This document shows positions 11,860 through 24,183 of a stretch of DNA of 64,000 nucleotides, piece after piece. Origin of the DNA: Gari tellinella (taxonomy: Eukaryota; Mollusca; Bivalvia; Cardiida; Psammobiidae); NCBI GenBank assembly GCA_922989275.2, contig OV277856.1:85021038-85085037 (forward strand), given 5' to 3'. Position 1 is the first letter of the stretch; every line of letters begins with the position of its first letter. The translations under genes and the position numbers were made by a program. The notes under the pieces were generated by a model. That model saw only the letters and a list, made by a program, of their open reading frames with translations. It was not told the DNA's origin and made no database searches.

Positions 11860-13910
11860 ATCTTCCGAACAGGAAATTCGATCAGGGCCTGTAATGTTTG
11901 CTGAATTTCCATGCTTTTTCCTCAAATATTTTCTTGCGTAATTGTTAAAGTCAGCATAAATGGGTCGTGTTTCAAACGTCTAGTTAATGTAAGCTATTCT
12001 AAAACCTCAGTATAGAGAAGGTTACTCTGTCTTGCAAGTTGTCTATGTATATACCTATTGGTCGCCTAGACAGATTGAAATAAAGTCCAAAAAGTCTGAG
12101 GTCATTTGACTTTGCAATTATAATATCCCACGGTTTTTCCTCTAGTGACATTCTGTTTTGTTAATGCAATATTGGAATAAATTTGTGATAATAATTTAGA
12201 TAGGTAGCTTTTTTTGTCAAGATTCAGACAACATGCAACATATCTAATCTGTTGGGCTTGTGTTTATGAAAAGAATAGTGTTCAAGTGTTTCCTACTAAG
12301 TCTTATTCGTTTTCCGACTATTGATAATTGCTATCCCAGGGCCAATATATTAACAAACTGACGAACAATGCAGATCCATATCAGAGGGTCAGGGGACTTC
12401 TATAGGAAATGAAAATGGTTAATGGGTTATGGGGTACATGTACATTTGGTTTGCTTTCCTAGAGTAAGGAGTGGTACGTATACTTAATAGACGCGAAAGT
12501 TATTTATTGTATATAGTTATTAAAATAACACCATCGTCTACAGTGTTTTATGGACACGACAAGGAAGGTGACAATTAATAGGCTGTCGCGTGTTTAATAA
12601 TCCTCGTACGTCATTCAATCAGTTTCAGGATATTTATTACTCTAAACACTATTAGTTTCTTCTACAAGGAAATTTATCGTTATCAAAAGCGTAGAAGTAT
12701 TTCTGAATAATGCTTTAAGATAATACTGGAATAGCTTTTCAGGATTATTTTTGTAAACGAACGTTAAATTGTACAAAAAGTATTACCGACTAAATAATTA
12801 AAACAAAACGTATAACTTTTTGAAAATACCAACAGCATGCATACTGTTAACCGTTGGCTACATATTTACAAAGACGTAGCATATACATATCAAACAACAT
12901 GCATTACAATCTGATTAAAAGCAGATTGAATGTGAAATAGAAAGCTCTATGCGAAGACTACATGTTGTTTAATATGCGCACTATATGTGAAACTTCTGAC
13001 AATATGTGCATTTAGCCTCCTGTACTGCGAATGGGGGGGGTCTCCTTTCCCGAATATTGCGTATCCATTGCATACATTTTGGGGGTTGATCAAACGCAAA
13101 GAACGTCAGAAAACATTGTCATGAAAGGGTCCATTCTTTACATTTTAAATGAATTACATGGTGGTTAGATTTTGTAACTTCACATATTTTGCATCGATTT
13201 TAAAACAAGTTCTAAGTTGATAAGTATGATCGATTCTGTTGGAGGAAACAGGAGTGTCCGGAGAAACCCCAACGTGAAGGGGCGAGCGACTTATGTACAC
13301 ACTAAGAGATAATGCCTCGACACGGAGTTGAGCTTTAAGCCGCATTGTTTGGAAGCAGAAACAAGCGCTATCCAACCACACTACGAGGTATCTAAATGGA
13401 ACAAAACGATGTATTTCCACTGTACGTCTGTCCCTATTTCACCCCCTGAACTACAGTGGGGAAGACGTTATTATTTTCGTGTAAACGCAAAACGAAACGC
13501 TAAACACAATGCATCTAAAATGTAACTGTCGCCTGCAACCTTTGTCATCTACAACGATCAAAACTCTTTCAAAGGCCATTTCGTTTCGAAAATTTTAGCA
13601 ACGTCTCATCTAGGAATATTGTTCGCCATAGTTATCCCAAATTCGCCTACATGGTCCAGAAGTTCAGCATTTTATCTTATGTGTAGTTTTACTGATCATG
13701 ACCTTATTAGTAGTAGTATCTTTCTTTCCATGACATTTGATGAGCAAATACAAATAATGAACACTATAGAAACAAAAGTAAATCTAGAAAGGCACGTGAT
13801 AAGGAAATAAGCAAACATTGAAAAGAGGAAGGTAATAATAAAGTTGTATATGAGGGAAATATAGTAATAGATATGGCGCGCCAGCAGCAATAAAACGCAT
13901 AAATATGATA
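11860..13910. other. Gene-free stretch with one B-family end
   Basis: No gene is recognisable. A lone B-family left end lies at 13452-13525 (TACAGTGGGGAAGACGTT then gtaaacgcaaaacg), so its partner end has been lost. Overlapping ORFs on both strands at 13154-13525 show no family signature. Confidence 0.5.
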
Positions 13911-13914
13911 GAAC

Positions 13915-14274
13915 GCTCCCTCTCTGCAACGGCCCTCCCGACAACGACTCCCTCCTTACAACGACACTAGCCGTAATTCCCTTAACGGGCTAATTAAGTC
14001 TAACTCTTTTACTGCTGCAATAGCGTCTGCTTAAACTTGTTGTCTACTGTTTTGTCTCACAGTTACATATACGTGGAGATTTTGATAAAATTAATTTAAT
14101 GACCAGTGACAAACAGCTTGAATCCTGATCAGACGCCGCGTGACGCGGCGTCTGATCTGGATTCAAGCTGTTTGCTAATGTAAGCCAAGTCCTAATTGTC
14201 CCTCTCTATAACGACTTCCTCCGAACAACACACACAATCTGTGTCTCCCATTGGATGTCGTTGTAGAGAGGGAG
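13915..14274. mobile_element. F-family element (GCTCCCTCTCT ends) carrying an A-type hairpin
   Basis: The left end is GCTCCCTCTCTGCAACG and the right end, reverse-complemented, is GCTCCCTCTCTACAACGACA. The interior holds a full A-type hairpin at 14110-14174 with its own symmetric variants (CAGCTTGAATCC on both arms). A decayed relative with the same right part follows the hairpin at 25378-25540. Confidence 0.7.
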
Positions 14275-14967
14275 CACTGTAATACCATAGTATTTAGAAA
14301 ACATTCTTATACGTTGTTTTGTGTCGTTGATATCATATTTGAAAGTAGTGTTGTCAATGTTATTTCACATTATATGTTATAAATTTACAAAGGTTTGTAT
14401 CCAATTTATTACTGTTGTTGAAGAACAAAAACATACCATGAATGCTAGTGATGTGCCGATTAGTTGTGGTACTCGGTCATTACGTCGCGAGGATGCTGAC
14501 GAGTTGATCGACGATAGATATCTCATCGGCGACGTTTTATACATTACTTTATTTTAATGTTTTTCCGTATCTAAATAAATAGTTATGTTATTTTGTCACA
14601 TTTAAAGAACGAAGTATCCAAATTAATGAATAATTCAAATCTTTATCCAGGTCAGACATTCTATTATGGCGTTAAAAGCTGCCCTTGATATACAATAATT
14701 GAAAGATATAAGCACTTACATGTATTTGTTATTTCTGTGTAATAAGCCCGAAGCAGTATACAAATCAACAGCGATTTGTAATCGATTATCGAGAAATTTG
14801 TTTGAGTCCGATTCCAAACACTAAATCACTTAATGGCGTTTGCTACTGTTGGAAGAGTAATAGACTGAGCTATCAAGGCTAATACAAGACATTTTGTTAT
14901 ATATCTGTGACAGATAATATATACCTCATGTCCTTTCTAATCCCTATGTCGACATCACTTATTGTTG

Positions 14968-15032
14968 TAAACAGTTTAGTTCCTGATCAGACCCCGCGTA
15001 ACGCGCCGTTTGATCAGGGTCCAAACTGTTTG
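14968..15032. repeat. A-type hairpin cassette
   Basis: A palindrome with left arm taaacagtttagttcctgat and right arm atcagggtccaaactgtttg; the centre is slightly decayed (cccgcg/cgcgccg). Confidence 0.8.
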
Positions 15033-15437
15033 ACACTCATATTATTGTTCATGATGTACAATAACGCACTAAAAACAAATTGTACAAGTAAAAGCAAAAG
15101 AAAATATAAGCAGACATGATATGGCAGCGACTGTGTAATACATGTTAGTACGTCATTATACCAGTGGAAAGGTTTAAATGACAGTAAAAACAATCTGCTT
15201 CTGGTCGCCATTCAATGACGAAGCATGGGCTTCTATAACGTTACTGTTTAATGCAGAACAAACGGACTATAGAAAACTCGTGTAAAACTTTTCTGAAATG
15301 CGTTTGAAATGCATTCAAGGTAATTCGCAAGCGGGCAATCCGCATCTCGAGTTTGGGATATGCTGATGATTTTCACATTATATTTTTCGGCAGGTGCTTA
15401 TACTAGAAAAAATACCGTTTGCTAAGTTTCGGTGTCC

Positions 15438-15509
15438 TTCTCGATAGCTCAGTCGGTAGAGTGATTGACTAGCAATCCAAAGGTCCTTGTTTCGAGTCCC
15501 ATTCGATTA
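15438..15509 (+). repeat. tRNA-like sequence, probably a SINE head or tRNA pseudogene
   Basis: An A box (TAGCTCAGTCGG) and a degenerate B box (TTTCGAGTCC) lie at tRNA spacing. The D arm folds, and the anticodon-loop position reads CTAGCAA. The acceptor ends (ttctcga / tcgatta) pair at only five of seven positions. The T stem and anticodon stem carry mismatches, so this is not a working tRNA. A tRNA-derived SINE, or a tRNA copy caught in one, is the likeliest origin. Confidence 0.5.
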
Positions 15510-15730
15510 ATAAAATGTTTACTATAGTTGTCTTTTATGGCATAGATTGAGCTTTATTAGAGACGTTTTAAAGCAAAATAAAAATTCAAGAGAAAACAAT
15601 ATATGTATCTCAAAATCAGATGAATTAATATATAATACCAACAAATCTAACAACCGTTGAAAAGAAGAAGCTGTTTTAGGTTTAAGACAAATAGCAACAT
15701 AATGAATGACAAGAAATACAGAGAGGTCCT

Positions 15731-15981
15731 TTAACTCTTTGAACCCTAGTCCCGCATATTGGCGTTGTTTTCAAACAGTGTACATGTGAAAAGTACACTT
15801 GTCCTGTGCAAACAGTGAAGACCCAGATCAGAGGGCTCCGAAGGGAGCCCTCTGATCAGGGTCTTCACTGTTTGTCATAATGCCAAACATTGACAAAAAC
15901 AACCCTTAAAAGTCAGAAATGGACTAGACTAAAATGGAAACTGGAATTTTCCATTTAAAGTTTCAGGGAGGAAAGAGTTAA
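15731..15981 (-). mobile_element. C-family MITE (TTAACTCTTTG ends) with GAGGGCTCC hairpin
   Basis: The element is bounded by TTAACTCTTTGAACCCTAG and the inverted GGAAAGAGTTAA, consistent with TTAA target duplications. The central hairpin (15809-15874) reads caaacagtgaagaccc...gggtcttcactgtttg around a GAGGGCTCCGAAGGGAGCCCTC core. Both arms carry the same 'gaag/cttc' variant where other copies have 'gtag/ctac'. Confidence 0.8.
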
Positions 15982-15984
15982 GAT

Positions 15985-17290
15985 AGATATGCTTTAATAT
16001 TGTTCTGCAAAATGCATCCACCTTAACACATCACCAAAATACCTTTTTACACCTTTAATATATTCCTCCACTTATGTAAATAGTTCCACTTTCATGAATA
16101 AGTACCAAAAGAAATATATTCTATATCCTAGCAGAAAGTATCTTAAAGCAGAATGAAGGTAAAACTGAAAGCTTTGTGTCGTCACCGGTTTTTAAAACTA
16201 GAAACAGGCAATGGGATAAAAGGTTAATTAATCATGCGCCATGGTTCTACAAACATTCAGTTGACGCCATTTTCATTATTGGACTTTCTGCATTTTTGGT
16301 ATGCTAGAAACTAATGCATTATAAAAAATATAACGTCTATAGAGTCTATGTATCTTCCTTAAGATGATTACATAATTGTATTGATTTTGCGTTATTTGCA
16401 ACATTGACATTTTTCCCTTTCTGGCTGTATATGTGTACAATATTCAATTTCTTCTTTTCATACAGTAACAATAAATTATGTGTCAAACTATTGTAGATTT
16501 GTGTTATCTGCAACCAGTTTTAGCAATTGCAATATCTAACCTGAATATCTTGTCTTTTAAGAAAGATGGCGACAATATACAGCAATAACTGTCAACTTTA
16601 ACAAGTGTAGATTACAGGCCTCAGACAACTGAGTATCAATTACTGTTTTATGTGAGGATATTTGGAGACACCTAACGCTCTGCTAACCGTAAAATTGATT
16701 AATACTGATCATTACGACAACTACTTGATTTATTGCTGCAGTTTATTTGTGAGCGATACAGTTAAGTCACGTTAATACGGCTACTAAAGATTCTTATTGG
16801 TTCCTGCGTTCCAGACAGTTTACTGCTTAAAGCAAAAAAAGACGAAAGTAAAGCAGAAAGCTCCTCTAACAGCTTTCTGCTTCACTTTCATCTTGCATTT
16901 AGCAACAGTGTCCCATTCATTTAACATCATAACAGGGTACATGTATACTTTGCGTGGCTGGAATAATGGGATTTTATTGTAAAAATATACAAAACGTCTA
17001 AGTAAAAATATAATTTAGTGTGCGGTCGACTTATAACTATGTAACATAAACACTGCAGACGCTTGAATAAAATTTATTAATTGACTGAAACTAGGCCAAT
17101 AGGCTAATTGATGGTCGATGTAGCCTCTAAACCTAAACGACCGTATGTCTCCATAACATTGTATCCATCGTTCTCTGTCCTGTGCATAGACATTAAAAAC
17201 AGTGTAAACTGACAAATGGCTCTTTTTATGAAATACAATTCATGAAAACAAAATGTTGTTCAGCCAATGCTGATTCTAATGTGTCAGGCA
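15985..17290. other. Gene-free stretch with one G-type palindrome
   Basis: The only structured piece is a foldback at about 16824-16904 (gaaagtaaagcagaaagct / agctttctgcttcactttc), a G-family core. No gene is recognisable. Confidence 0.5.
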
Positions 17291-17292
17291 GA

Positions 17293-17542
17293 TACAGTGG
17301 AGAATCTGTTATTCTTTCCCAATAAACGCGTTTACGCTAAAACTATTATTTGCAGTGCAAACAGTTTGGAGCCAGATCAGACGCCGGGTAACCCGGCGTC
17401 TGATCAGGCTCCAAACTGTTTGCCACCAAGATAAACATGAATTATCAGAATTGTCCAAAAGTTGTTCTTTTCTACGTTTTAGTGTTTTGCGTTTGCGTAC
17501 GTTTGCGTTTAAACGGGAAAGAATAACAGATTCTCCACTGTA
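17293..17542. mobile_element. B-family MITE, complete
   Basis: It runs from TACAGTGGAGAATCTGTTAT to its inverse. The central hairpin (about 17357-17422) has a GCCGGGTAACCCGGC core with a single arm mismatch. ORFs on both strands here are products of the palindrome. Confidence 0.9.
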
Positions 17543-17605
17543 TCAAGTTACTCGGATCTGGGGAAAAACGACAGCGAATACAAGCGTTTGAAGGACCTGT
17601 GAGTA

Positions 17606-17837
17606 TACAGTGGAGAAGACGTAATTCTTTCAAAATAGACGCGTTCATTATTTCCATTGCAAACAACTTGGAGCCAGACGCCGGGTAATCCGGTGTCTGA
17701 TAATGCTCCAAAATGTTTGATACTCAGAATAAATGAGCCCCAAAATTGTCAAAATGTTGTCATTTTCTACATTTTATTGATTTGCGTTTGCGTTCGTTTG
17801 CGTTTAAACGGGAAAGAATAACAGATTCTCCACTGTA
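17606..17837. mobile_element. B-family MITE, older copy
   Basis: It starts TACAGTGGAGAAGACG and ends TTCTCCACTGTA. The hairpin centre is partly deleted (gagccagacgccgggtaatc). It follows the previous copy after only 63 bp, giving a tandem cluster. Confidence 0.85.
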
Positions 17838-17856
17838 CAACTAGTCAAAAGAAGGA

Positions 17857-18106
17857 TACAGTAAAGAAGACGTTATTCTTTCCTGTTTTAACGCAAACAA
17901 AACGCGAATGCAATGCAATAAAAAAGCAGAATATGTTACTTTATTGACAAATCTGAATATTCGTTTGAAATTAAGTGGCAAACCGTTTGAGTCCTAATCA
18001 GACGCCGGGTTGCCCGGCATCTGATCTGGTTCTAAACTGTTGGCAATAGGTAAATAGATTTTAGCATAAACGCCTTTATTGGTTCGGAATAACATCTCCT
18101 GTTTTT
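17857..18106. mobile_element. B-family MITE, diverged copy
   Basis: Ends TACAGTAAAGAAGACG and ATCTCCTGTTTTTA are decayed but recognisable. The hairpin at about 17982-18046 has a GCCGGGTTGCCCGGC core, a centre variant that stays paired. Confidence 0.75.
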
Positions 18107-18454
18107 ACCCTTTCAACGTTATTTATATCGTCCGCTTTAAAACAGTTTAAACTATAATTTTTTCTATATAAATAAGGTTGCAAAGATATATCGATACGGG
18201 TACATGTACCACACAGTATGGAACCTTGTCTCAAACCTCGCACATGTAACGCAGCCTCTGATCTAGATCGAAACTGTTTGCAGAATAAAGACTCAGTCGC
18301 CTATGAAAAAAGGGGACAAGCTAGAGCTTAAATAATAGAAATGGGGTACACAGATCCAGTGGATGTCAAAGCAACCTTGGGTAAAGACATAGAAGACCAA
18401 TAGGCGACAGGCAATCCTAGTTTCGAAACTATTATGGTCGCTTATTTCATATAC

Positions 18455-18705
18455 TACAGTGGAGAATCTGTTATTCTTCCCCGTTTAAACGCAAACGAAA
18501 CGCGAACGCAAAGTACTAAAACGTAGAAAAGTACAACTTTTGGACAATTCTGATAATTCATGTTTATCTTGGTGGTAAACAGTTCGGAGCCTGATCAGAC
18601 GCCGGGTTACCCGGCGTCTGATCTGGCTCCAAACTGTTTGCACTGCAAATAATAGTTTTAGCGTAAACGCGTTTATTGGGAAAGAATAACAGATTCTCCA
18701 CTGTA
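18455..18705. mobile_element. B-family MITE, complete
   Basis: It runs from TACAGTGGAGAATCTG to CAGATTCTCCACTGTA, in the opposite orientation to the 17293 copy, with a clean GCCGGGTTACCCGGC hairpin. Confidence 0.9.
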
Positions 18706-19365
18706 AATGTCAATGGAACCAATATACCCTTCTCTCTTAGCAGACTTCTCTTTAACTGACATCACTTGCATCCTCATGTGGACGTTCTATGGCGCACCGA
18801 ACCCGCGTGACACATATACGCGCACTTTTTAAAACAGAATACAAGTTAAGGGTACACACTACCTATATAAACAGTGTAGAATCCTACAGGAGCCCTCTGA
18901 TATGGATCTGCACTGATTGAAATTCTGCAAAATAGTATAAAACTTTCCTAACTTGGCTAGAAGTAATTGGAACTCTGAATTTATTGTCAAGTTGAGTTAA
19001 CAGGAGTCAATGCCATCTCTTTGTGTGTTGGGGACGACATCGAACAACATCGTAAAAACTGCCGTAATTTGTCATTCTAATTAAATATATCTCACGTAGA
19101 CGCAGGTGTTTTATCTAAGCTTTGCCGACGCAGACAATTAATTTAAATTACTTTCGTTTATTTCCCGTAATTTAAAATGACCTCGTGTTCTGAGTTTCTG
19201 CAGGCCAAGTATAATCAATCTAATGTCAGTCCATCGAGGTTTCGTCTTAAAGGAATAAAGTTTTGAAACCTAGCGCTTACGGGCAAGGTTTTGTCTAAAG
19301 CAATGTTTCAAGCGCTGATCAACTCTTAACCCTTAGCCTGCCACGCACGACTATAGCTCCATATG

Positions 19366-19430
19366 CAAACAGCTTGGATCCGGATGAGACGCCGAGTAAC
19401 TCGGCGTCTCATCCGGATCCAAGCTGTTTG
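19366..19430. repeat. A-type hairpin cassette with private matched variants
   Basis: A 65 bp palindrome with no mismatch visible in the arms. The left arm has CAGCTTGGATCCGGATGAG and the right arm mirrors it exactly; the core is GCCGAGTAACTCGGC. Neighbouring copies differ at these sites on both arms together. Confidence 0.9.
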
Positions 19431-19737
19431 ACACTCGGACAACATTTTCAGCAATTTTGAGCAACTTTGAAGCACTTTGAAACTTGAAGCAGACGAGAAA
19501 TATAGCAGACGACAATTTATTTGGCGGGCTAAGAGTTAAACAAACGGCAAAAGTCAGGCTTACAGGCCAAATAACAGATTATAGCCTTTCATTACAAAAT
19601 TATTCGGTTGCTTTATTCTTTTGTCTGTCGTATTCTTTCAGATTCATTTTTTAGGAAATTCGACCGCATTAATTTCGATACGAGTGTTATCAAAGTATAG
19701 CCCTATCTGCCGATCGTAACTTGACTAATGTTTTCAT

Positions 19738-19799
19738 ACTGTTCGGGTCTATATCAGACACCACGTAACGCGACGTCTGATCTGGACCCGAACTGTTTG
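19738..19799. repeat. A-type hairpin cassette, decayed
   Basis: Left arm ctgttcgggtctatatcaga and right arm tctgatctggacccgaactg with a CACGTAACGCG centre. The GGGTC/GACCC change is shared by both arms. Confidence 0.75.
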
Positions 19800-19993
19800 A
19801 AACTCGACTTTACATTTCTCAAATTCAGACATGTATAAATATTTTTTTTTATAAATATTGCAGACGACAAATTCAAAGAAGACGATATTCTGGAAGAATA
19901 AGTGTAAACAAAACCGGCATATAATCAACGTAGTGAAATATAAACATAAGTACATTTTTTCCAAAAGAATAAAGACAATCAAGATGCGGTGAG

Positions 19994-20238
19994 TTGAATA
20001 TTCACCCCTGAAACTTTTAAAGGACAATTCTAATGTTTCAATAAAGTCTAATCCACTTTGGCTACTTCGGGTTGATTTTTAATAAATTTCAAAATAAAAT
20101 AATACAGATCCTGATCACAGGGCTCCTTAAGGAGCCATCTAACCAGGGTCTACACTGTTTGCATAGGACAGATATATTATTCACGGGTACTCTGTTTTTA
20201 ATGACGAGTATACTCGCCGCTAGGATTGACTGCGTTAA
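19994..20238 (+). mobile_element. C-family MITE, left part decayed
   Basis: It shares the 'cacccctg.aacttttaa.gga' left arm and 'gagtatactcg...gttaa' right arm with the copy at 47036-47287. The GGGCTCCTTAAGGAGCC core is at about 20120-20136. Confidence 0.65.
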
Positions 20239-21243
20239 TTGCCTGTACGTAACGTTTCCTTCATTTTATTTCCTCTTTATTAAAGTTTCGCACAGTACTG
20301 GTGTTTTGTTTGAAACTCTGATCCCCGTTTTCTCGCCATCATACACCACCCTCTAACTGATGCCCTGGATCCGCTCCTAGATAGCATTCAAGTAATTTTA
20401 AGCTTAAGATTTCTCAGCAGCTGTTTTGTAAATTATTACTATCGATGGCAAATCTCAAATAGTTTTATCTGTCATTTGTTTAAAGAACAACAGCGAAATT
20501 ATGCTGTTCTCAAAAGTGCTCACTATTAAAATTCACAATATGGTGTTTTATTACATTCATTTCTCGATTATAAATCACACATGAAATGCTGAATCCTTTG
20601 CGTTGTCTGAAGGAAAATCAAAGCGTTACTACACTAGATTATGTAAAAATTCTTATCTGCATTCAAAACTGTATGCTGATCAGATTTATGACACATTACA
20701 TACAACCATTAAACTTATTTTGTATAAGCAGATAACAATTTTGAAGCATGTTGCATTTCGACAGTGAAATGATTAAAAATTGGACCTATGAAGTTTCAGT
20801 CTGAATAATTATGACGCATACACTTGTCCTTAACCCTTTCAACTCCTGTATGACGTAATGACCCGTCAAACCCGTCGCATATATCAAAATTACAAACGAG
20901 AAGATACTTTAAGAACTAAATTGAGAATCAAAAGTGCAATTTGAGGTACAAAACTTCAGGTCAATAAACATGGGTGGTTGGTTTTCAAGCAAACGGTTGG
21001 AAACTTACGTTATTTTGATTGGATAATAGTTTAAATAGATTTGTAATTTCGATCTTTACTTTGATGAAGTGAGCATTTTTGCATATATATTCGACCAAAT
21101 TGATCTACTAGTTTAATCAAATATGAAACAAGACGTAAAAGGCGTATCCTATATTGAGTAAACAGTGAAGCACACTCTGGACAATTGTTTGTAATAAAAT
21201 TTGCCAACAAACAGAGGCCAGACGAGACTAATTGTCGCGCTAC

Positions 21244-21459
21244 TTAACCCTTCACTGCCGTGACGTCATCAATTTTAAACAATTGTCGTCTGCTTTTATT
21301 TCTTAAATTTTAAATTTTGCTTTCTTGACTGAAGAAATATTGAAATGAGTGTAAAACAGTTTGAATCCTGATCAGACGCCGCGTAACGCGGCGTCTGATC
21401 AGGTTCCAAACTGTTTGCAAAAAACTGTTGTGCTCGGGGTAAGGCAGTTAAGGGGTTAA
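21244..21459 (+). mobile_element. A-family MITE, complete (TTAACCCTTCACTGCC ends)
   Basis: This best shows the whole A element: TTAACCCTTCACTGCC, an AT-rich arm with 'gtcgtctgc', the hairpin (21352-21417, GCCGCGTAACGCGGC core), a second arm with 'tgctcggggtaa', then GGCAGTTAAGGGGTTAA. The TTAA termini and CCCTTC-type ends suggest a piggyBac-like non-autonomous element. It has no coding capacity. Confidence 0.85.
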
Positions 21460-21514
21460 CCGCCCGGATAAAGATTGAAAATGTCCATTAGATATACAAC
21501 GCTTCAACACTGGG

Positions 21515-21763
21515 ACAGTGGGGAAGACGTTACTCTCTCCCAATAACCGCGTTTACGCTAAAACTATTATTTCAATTGCAAACAATTTGGAGCCAGATCA
21601 CGCGCCGGGTAATCCGGCGTCTGATATGGCTCTAAGCTGTTTGCAACTTAAATTAAGATGAATAATCAGAATTGTCGAATTGTTGTCATTTTCTACATTT
21701 GTTTGCAATTCGTTTGTGTCTCGTTTGCGTTTAAACGGAAAAAATAACGTTTTCTCCACTGTA
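21515..21763. mobile_element. B-family MITE, diverged copy
   Basis: Ends ACAGTGGGGAAGACGTTA and TTTTCTCCACTGTA. The hairpin retains GCCGGGTAATCCGGC. There is only 55 bp to the preceding A element. Confidence 0.8.
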
Positions 21764-22666
21764 TTGTAATCACAATTTGGAAGCCATGTCGGTCTCTGGC
21801 ATTACTTTTTTTGTCGGCTTTTAACTTGTTATCTATATTCTTACGTTCAAACTAGTTTTTGGAGGAAAACATGTAAACGTGGGCCAAATAGTTTAGAGTT
21901 TAAACGGAGACCGAGTTATTCGGTGTCTAATCTGGATCCAAGATCTTTGAAAGTTCAAGTAAGGTCGCCATTGGTAGAGACAGAATTGAACCTGTTGCGT
22001 TTTTCTCTATCACATTGGCAAATACACTAATCTGAACTAAACATATTGACCTTTGCAAACGCATCCTTCATTTCTGATGTCTGGAATACGATAATCACAA
22101 TTAAATGGCGTGGAGTTGTGCATTGTACGCATAGACCGGACGTCTCCCTGCAACCAAGACCAGTTTGAGTCCATTAGCAACTTCCGGTTTAGAAGAACAC
22201 CAGGTTACTAGGCATTTCAGTAATGTACATGTATACACGACAGGATTGGTCTAATGGCACGGCAGCTTTATTTAGTTCGAGAGGGGTAAATTGTTAACTT
22301 ATTTTTCTATAATATGACTTTGCCAAGGATCTTGGCGTCTGTGCTGAATCCAAACTGGTTGACACTTGTAGTTCGTTCTTTAATTTAACGAAATTCGACA
22401 ACTATTGGGAGACAGCGGTTTTAAAGCAAACGCTGTTCTGAAAGAAATAGGTTTAATAATGTCTTCCTTACAATTGACTCGTATATGTTTCACTCACATG
22501 AACTTTTCTTCAAATTACAAGACATGAAAAATAAAAGATCCTGAAGCATAATTATGATTATCTAGTAGGATACGCGGTATGCATTTTCCTTCGTATAATG
22601 ACTTGTTAACGAGCGATTTACTTTTCTGCAATTAAACCCTTAGCTACAATGTTCCGATTGCACTGG

Positions 22667-22916
22667 TACAGTGGAGAATCTGTTATTCTTTCCCGTTTAA
22701 ACGCAAACGTACGCAAACGCAAAGCGCTAAAACGTAGAAAAGAACAACTTTTGGTCAATTCTGATATTTCATGTTTATCTTGGTGGCAAACAGTTTGGAG
22801 CCTGATCAGACGCCGGGTTACCCGGCGTCTGATCTGGCTCCAAACTGTTTGTATTGGAAATAATAGTTTGAGCGTAAACGCGTTTATTGGGAAAGAATAA
22901 CAGATTCTCCACTGTA
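22667..22916. mobile_element. B-family MITE, complete
   Basis: TACAGTGGAGAATCTG to CAGATTCTCCACTGTA with a clean GCCGGGTTACCCGGC hairpin. Arginine-rich ORFs on both strands are hairpin translations. Confidence 0.9.
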
Positions 22917-22968
22917 CGTGTATTTGCAAATGTTTTAACCCTTTCATGATCAAATTTATCGTGAGGTT

Positions 22969-23180
22969 TTAACCCCTTCACCGCCATACTGTCGTCTGCT
23001 TCAATATTGTTGTCTGTAATATCGTTTCAAAGTTAGATTTAAGGCAGCATAACTTACGTTACTTCAAAATAAATGGCAAACAGTTTTGATCCTGATCAGA
23101 CGCCGTCTTACGCGGCGTCTGATCAGGATCAAAATTGTTTGCAAATGCGCTTATGGCGTCATTGAGAGTGAAAAGGCTAA
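22969..23180 (+). mobile_element. A-family MITE, right end decayed
   Basis: The left end is TTAACCCCTTCACCGCCAT with 'gtcgtctgc' beside it. The hairpin at 23077-23141 has AGTTTTGATCC/GGATCAAAATT, again a change seen on both arms, and a slightly mismatched core (GTCTTACGC). Confidence 0.75.
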
Positions 23181-23665
23181 GTATAGATCAGAGTAAACAG
23201 GGTGTGCTTTTATTGACACTCGTTTCGATTTTTAATCAGTCATACTGTCTTAAATCTAAATCTGAGAAATAAAAGAAGATACCGTTTTTCATTCGAACGA
23301 TATCGTGTGAGCAAATGGGCGTTAATCATTTAAACAACGTTAGCCAAAAGAAATCGTTGACGAATAGTTCTAGGTAATAGGTATATCATAAAGCGGGCAT
23401 TTTCTTCTAGTGTTTTTCAGACTGTTCCCGTTAGCATACAGTTAATATTCACCGTGTAACCTAACTCTAATCTAACCCCACTGATGTCTAGATATCTCCT
23501 ATAGGTTCTCCCAGAGAAACTGTTGTCACATTAATTCTGTAACGCATTGATCCATTTGCACTGCCGATTGCCATTTGACTTGCATTTCAAAATGATTTGG
23601 AACCAGATCAGAAGCCGAGTAACTTTGAATCTGATCTGGATACTAATTGATGGAAAATCGGCATA

Positions 23666-23899
23666 TACAGGGGAGAAGATGTTACTAATTCCCGTATTTA
23701 TAAACGGAAGGTAAACGTCAACGCATTATAATAAAAAGTATAAATGACAAAGTTTTAGAAAGTTCTGACAATTTCTTTCTATATGTGTGGCAAACAGTTA
23801 TCCGCGTCAAAGTTTCCCTCTAAACTGTTTAAATTTATTGGAAACAATTGTTTTGCATCAACGCGTTTATTGGGAAATTATAACGTCTTGTTCACTGTA
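23666..23899. mobile_element. B-family MITE, strongly diverged
   Basis: Ends TACAGGGGAGAAGATG and GTTCACTGTA with recognisable 'aacgcgtttattggga' near the right end. The hairpin core has been replaced or lost (ggcaaacagttatccg). Confidence 0.6.
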
Positions 23900-23940
23900 T
23901 GCAAAATGTTCTATGATTTACAAATGCACTGGACACAACT

Positions 23941-24183
23941 GGGGCACGTTTTACTAAACAACTTACGCAAATTTTTTGCGTAAGTCAAAATCGTTTAACT
24001 CTTATTTTTCGATCATAAACGTTTGCAAACAGCAAATAGCCAGATCAGAGGACGCGCTTAAAGCGCGTCCTCTGATCTGGCTATTTGCTGTTTGTAGTAA
24101 GTGATAATAAAAATTATAAATTTAAATTTAAAATTTTGACTTACGCAAAAATTTGGCGTAAGTAGTTTAGTAAAACGGGCCCC
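23941..24183. mobile_element. D-like MITE with a perfect 34-bp-arm hairpin inside
   Basis: Outer ends GGGGCACGTTTTACTAAAC and the inverted GTTTAGTAAAACGGGCCCC enclose inverted ACTTACGCAAA blocks. At 24026-24094 sits a palindrome with 34-bp arms showing no mismatch (caaacagcaaatagccagat, cagaggacgcgctt). It has the CAAACAG...CTGTTTG ends of the A/C cassette but a different body. Confidence 0.8.

Noticed and set aside
13154..13525. Antisense pair of ORFs of 88 and 65 residues
   Set aside because: They overlap on opposite strands and run into a B-family end; no protein features.
15438..15509. Functional tRNA gene with anticodon AGC
   Set aside because: A and B boxes are present but the T stem, the anticodon stem and two acceptor pairs are mismatched, so it is listed as a SINE-like or pseudo-tRNA sequence.
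17355..17591. ORFs encoding QTVWSQIRRRVTRRLIRLQT-type peptides, also at 22618-22953, 42128-42374 and 44425-44718 on both strands
   Set aside because: They are translations of the B-family hairpin and its arms. The palindrome gives mirrored ORFs on both strands, and the peptide tracks the repeat, not a gene.
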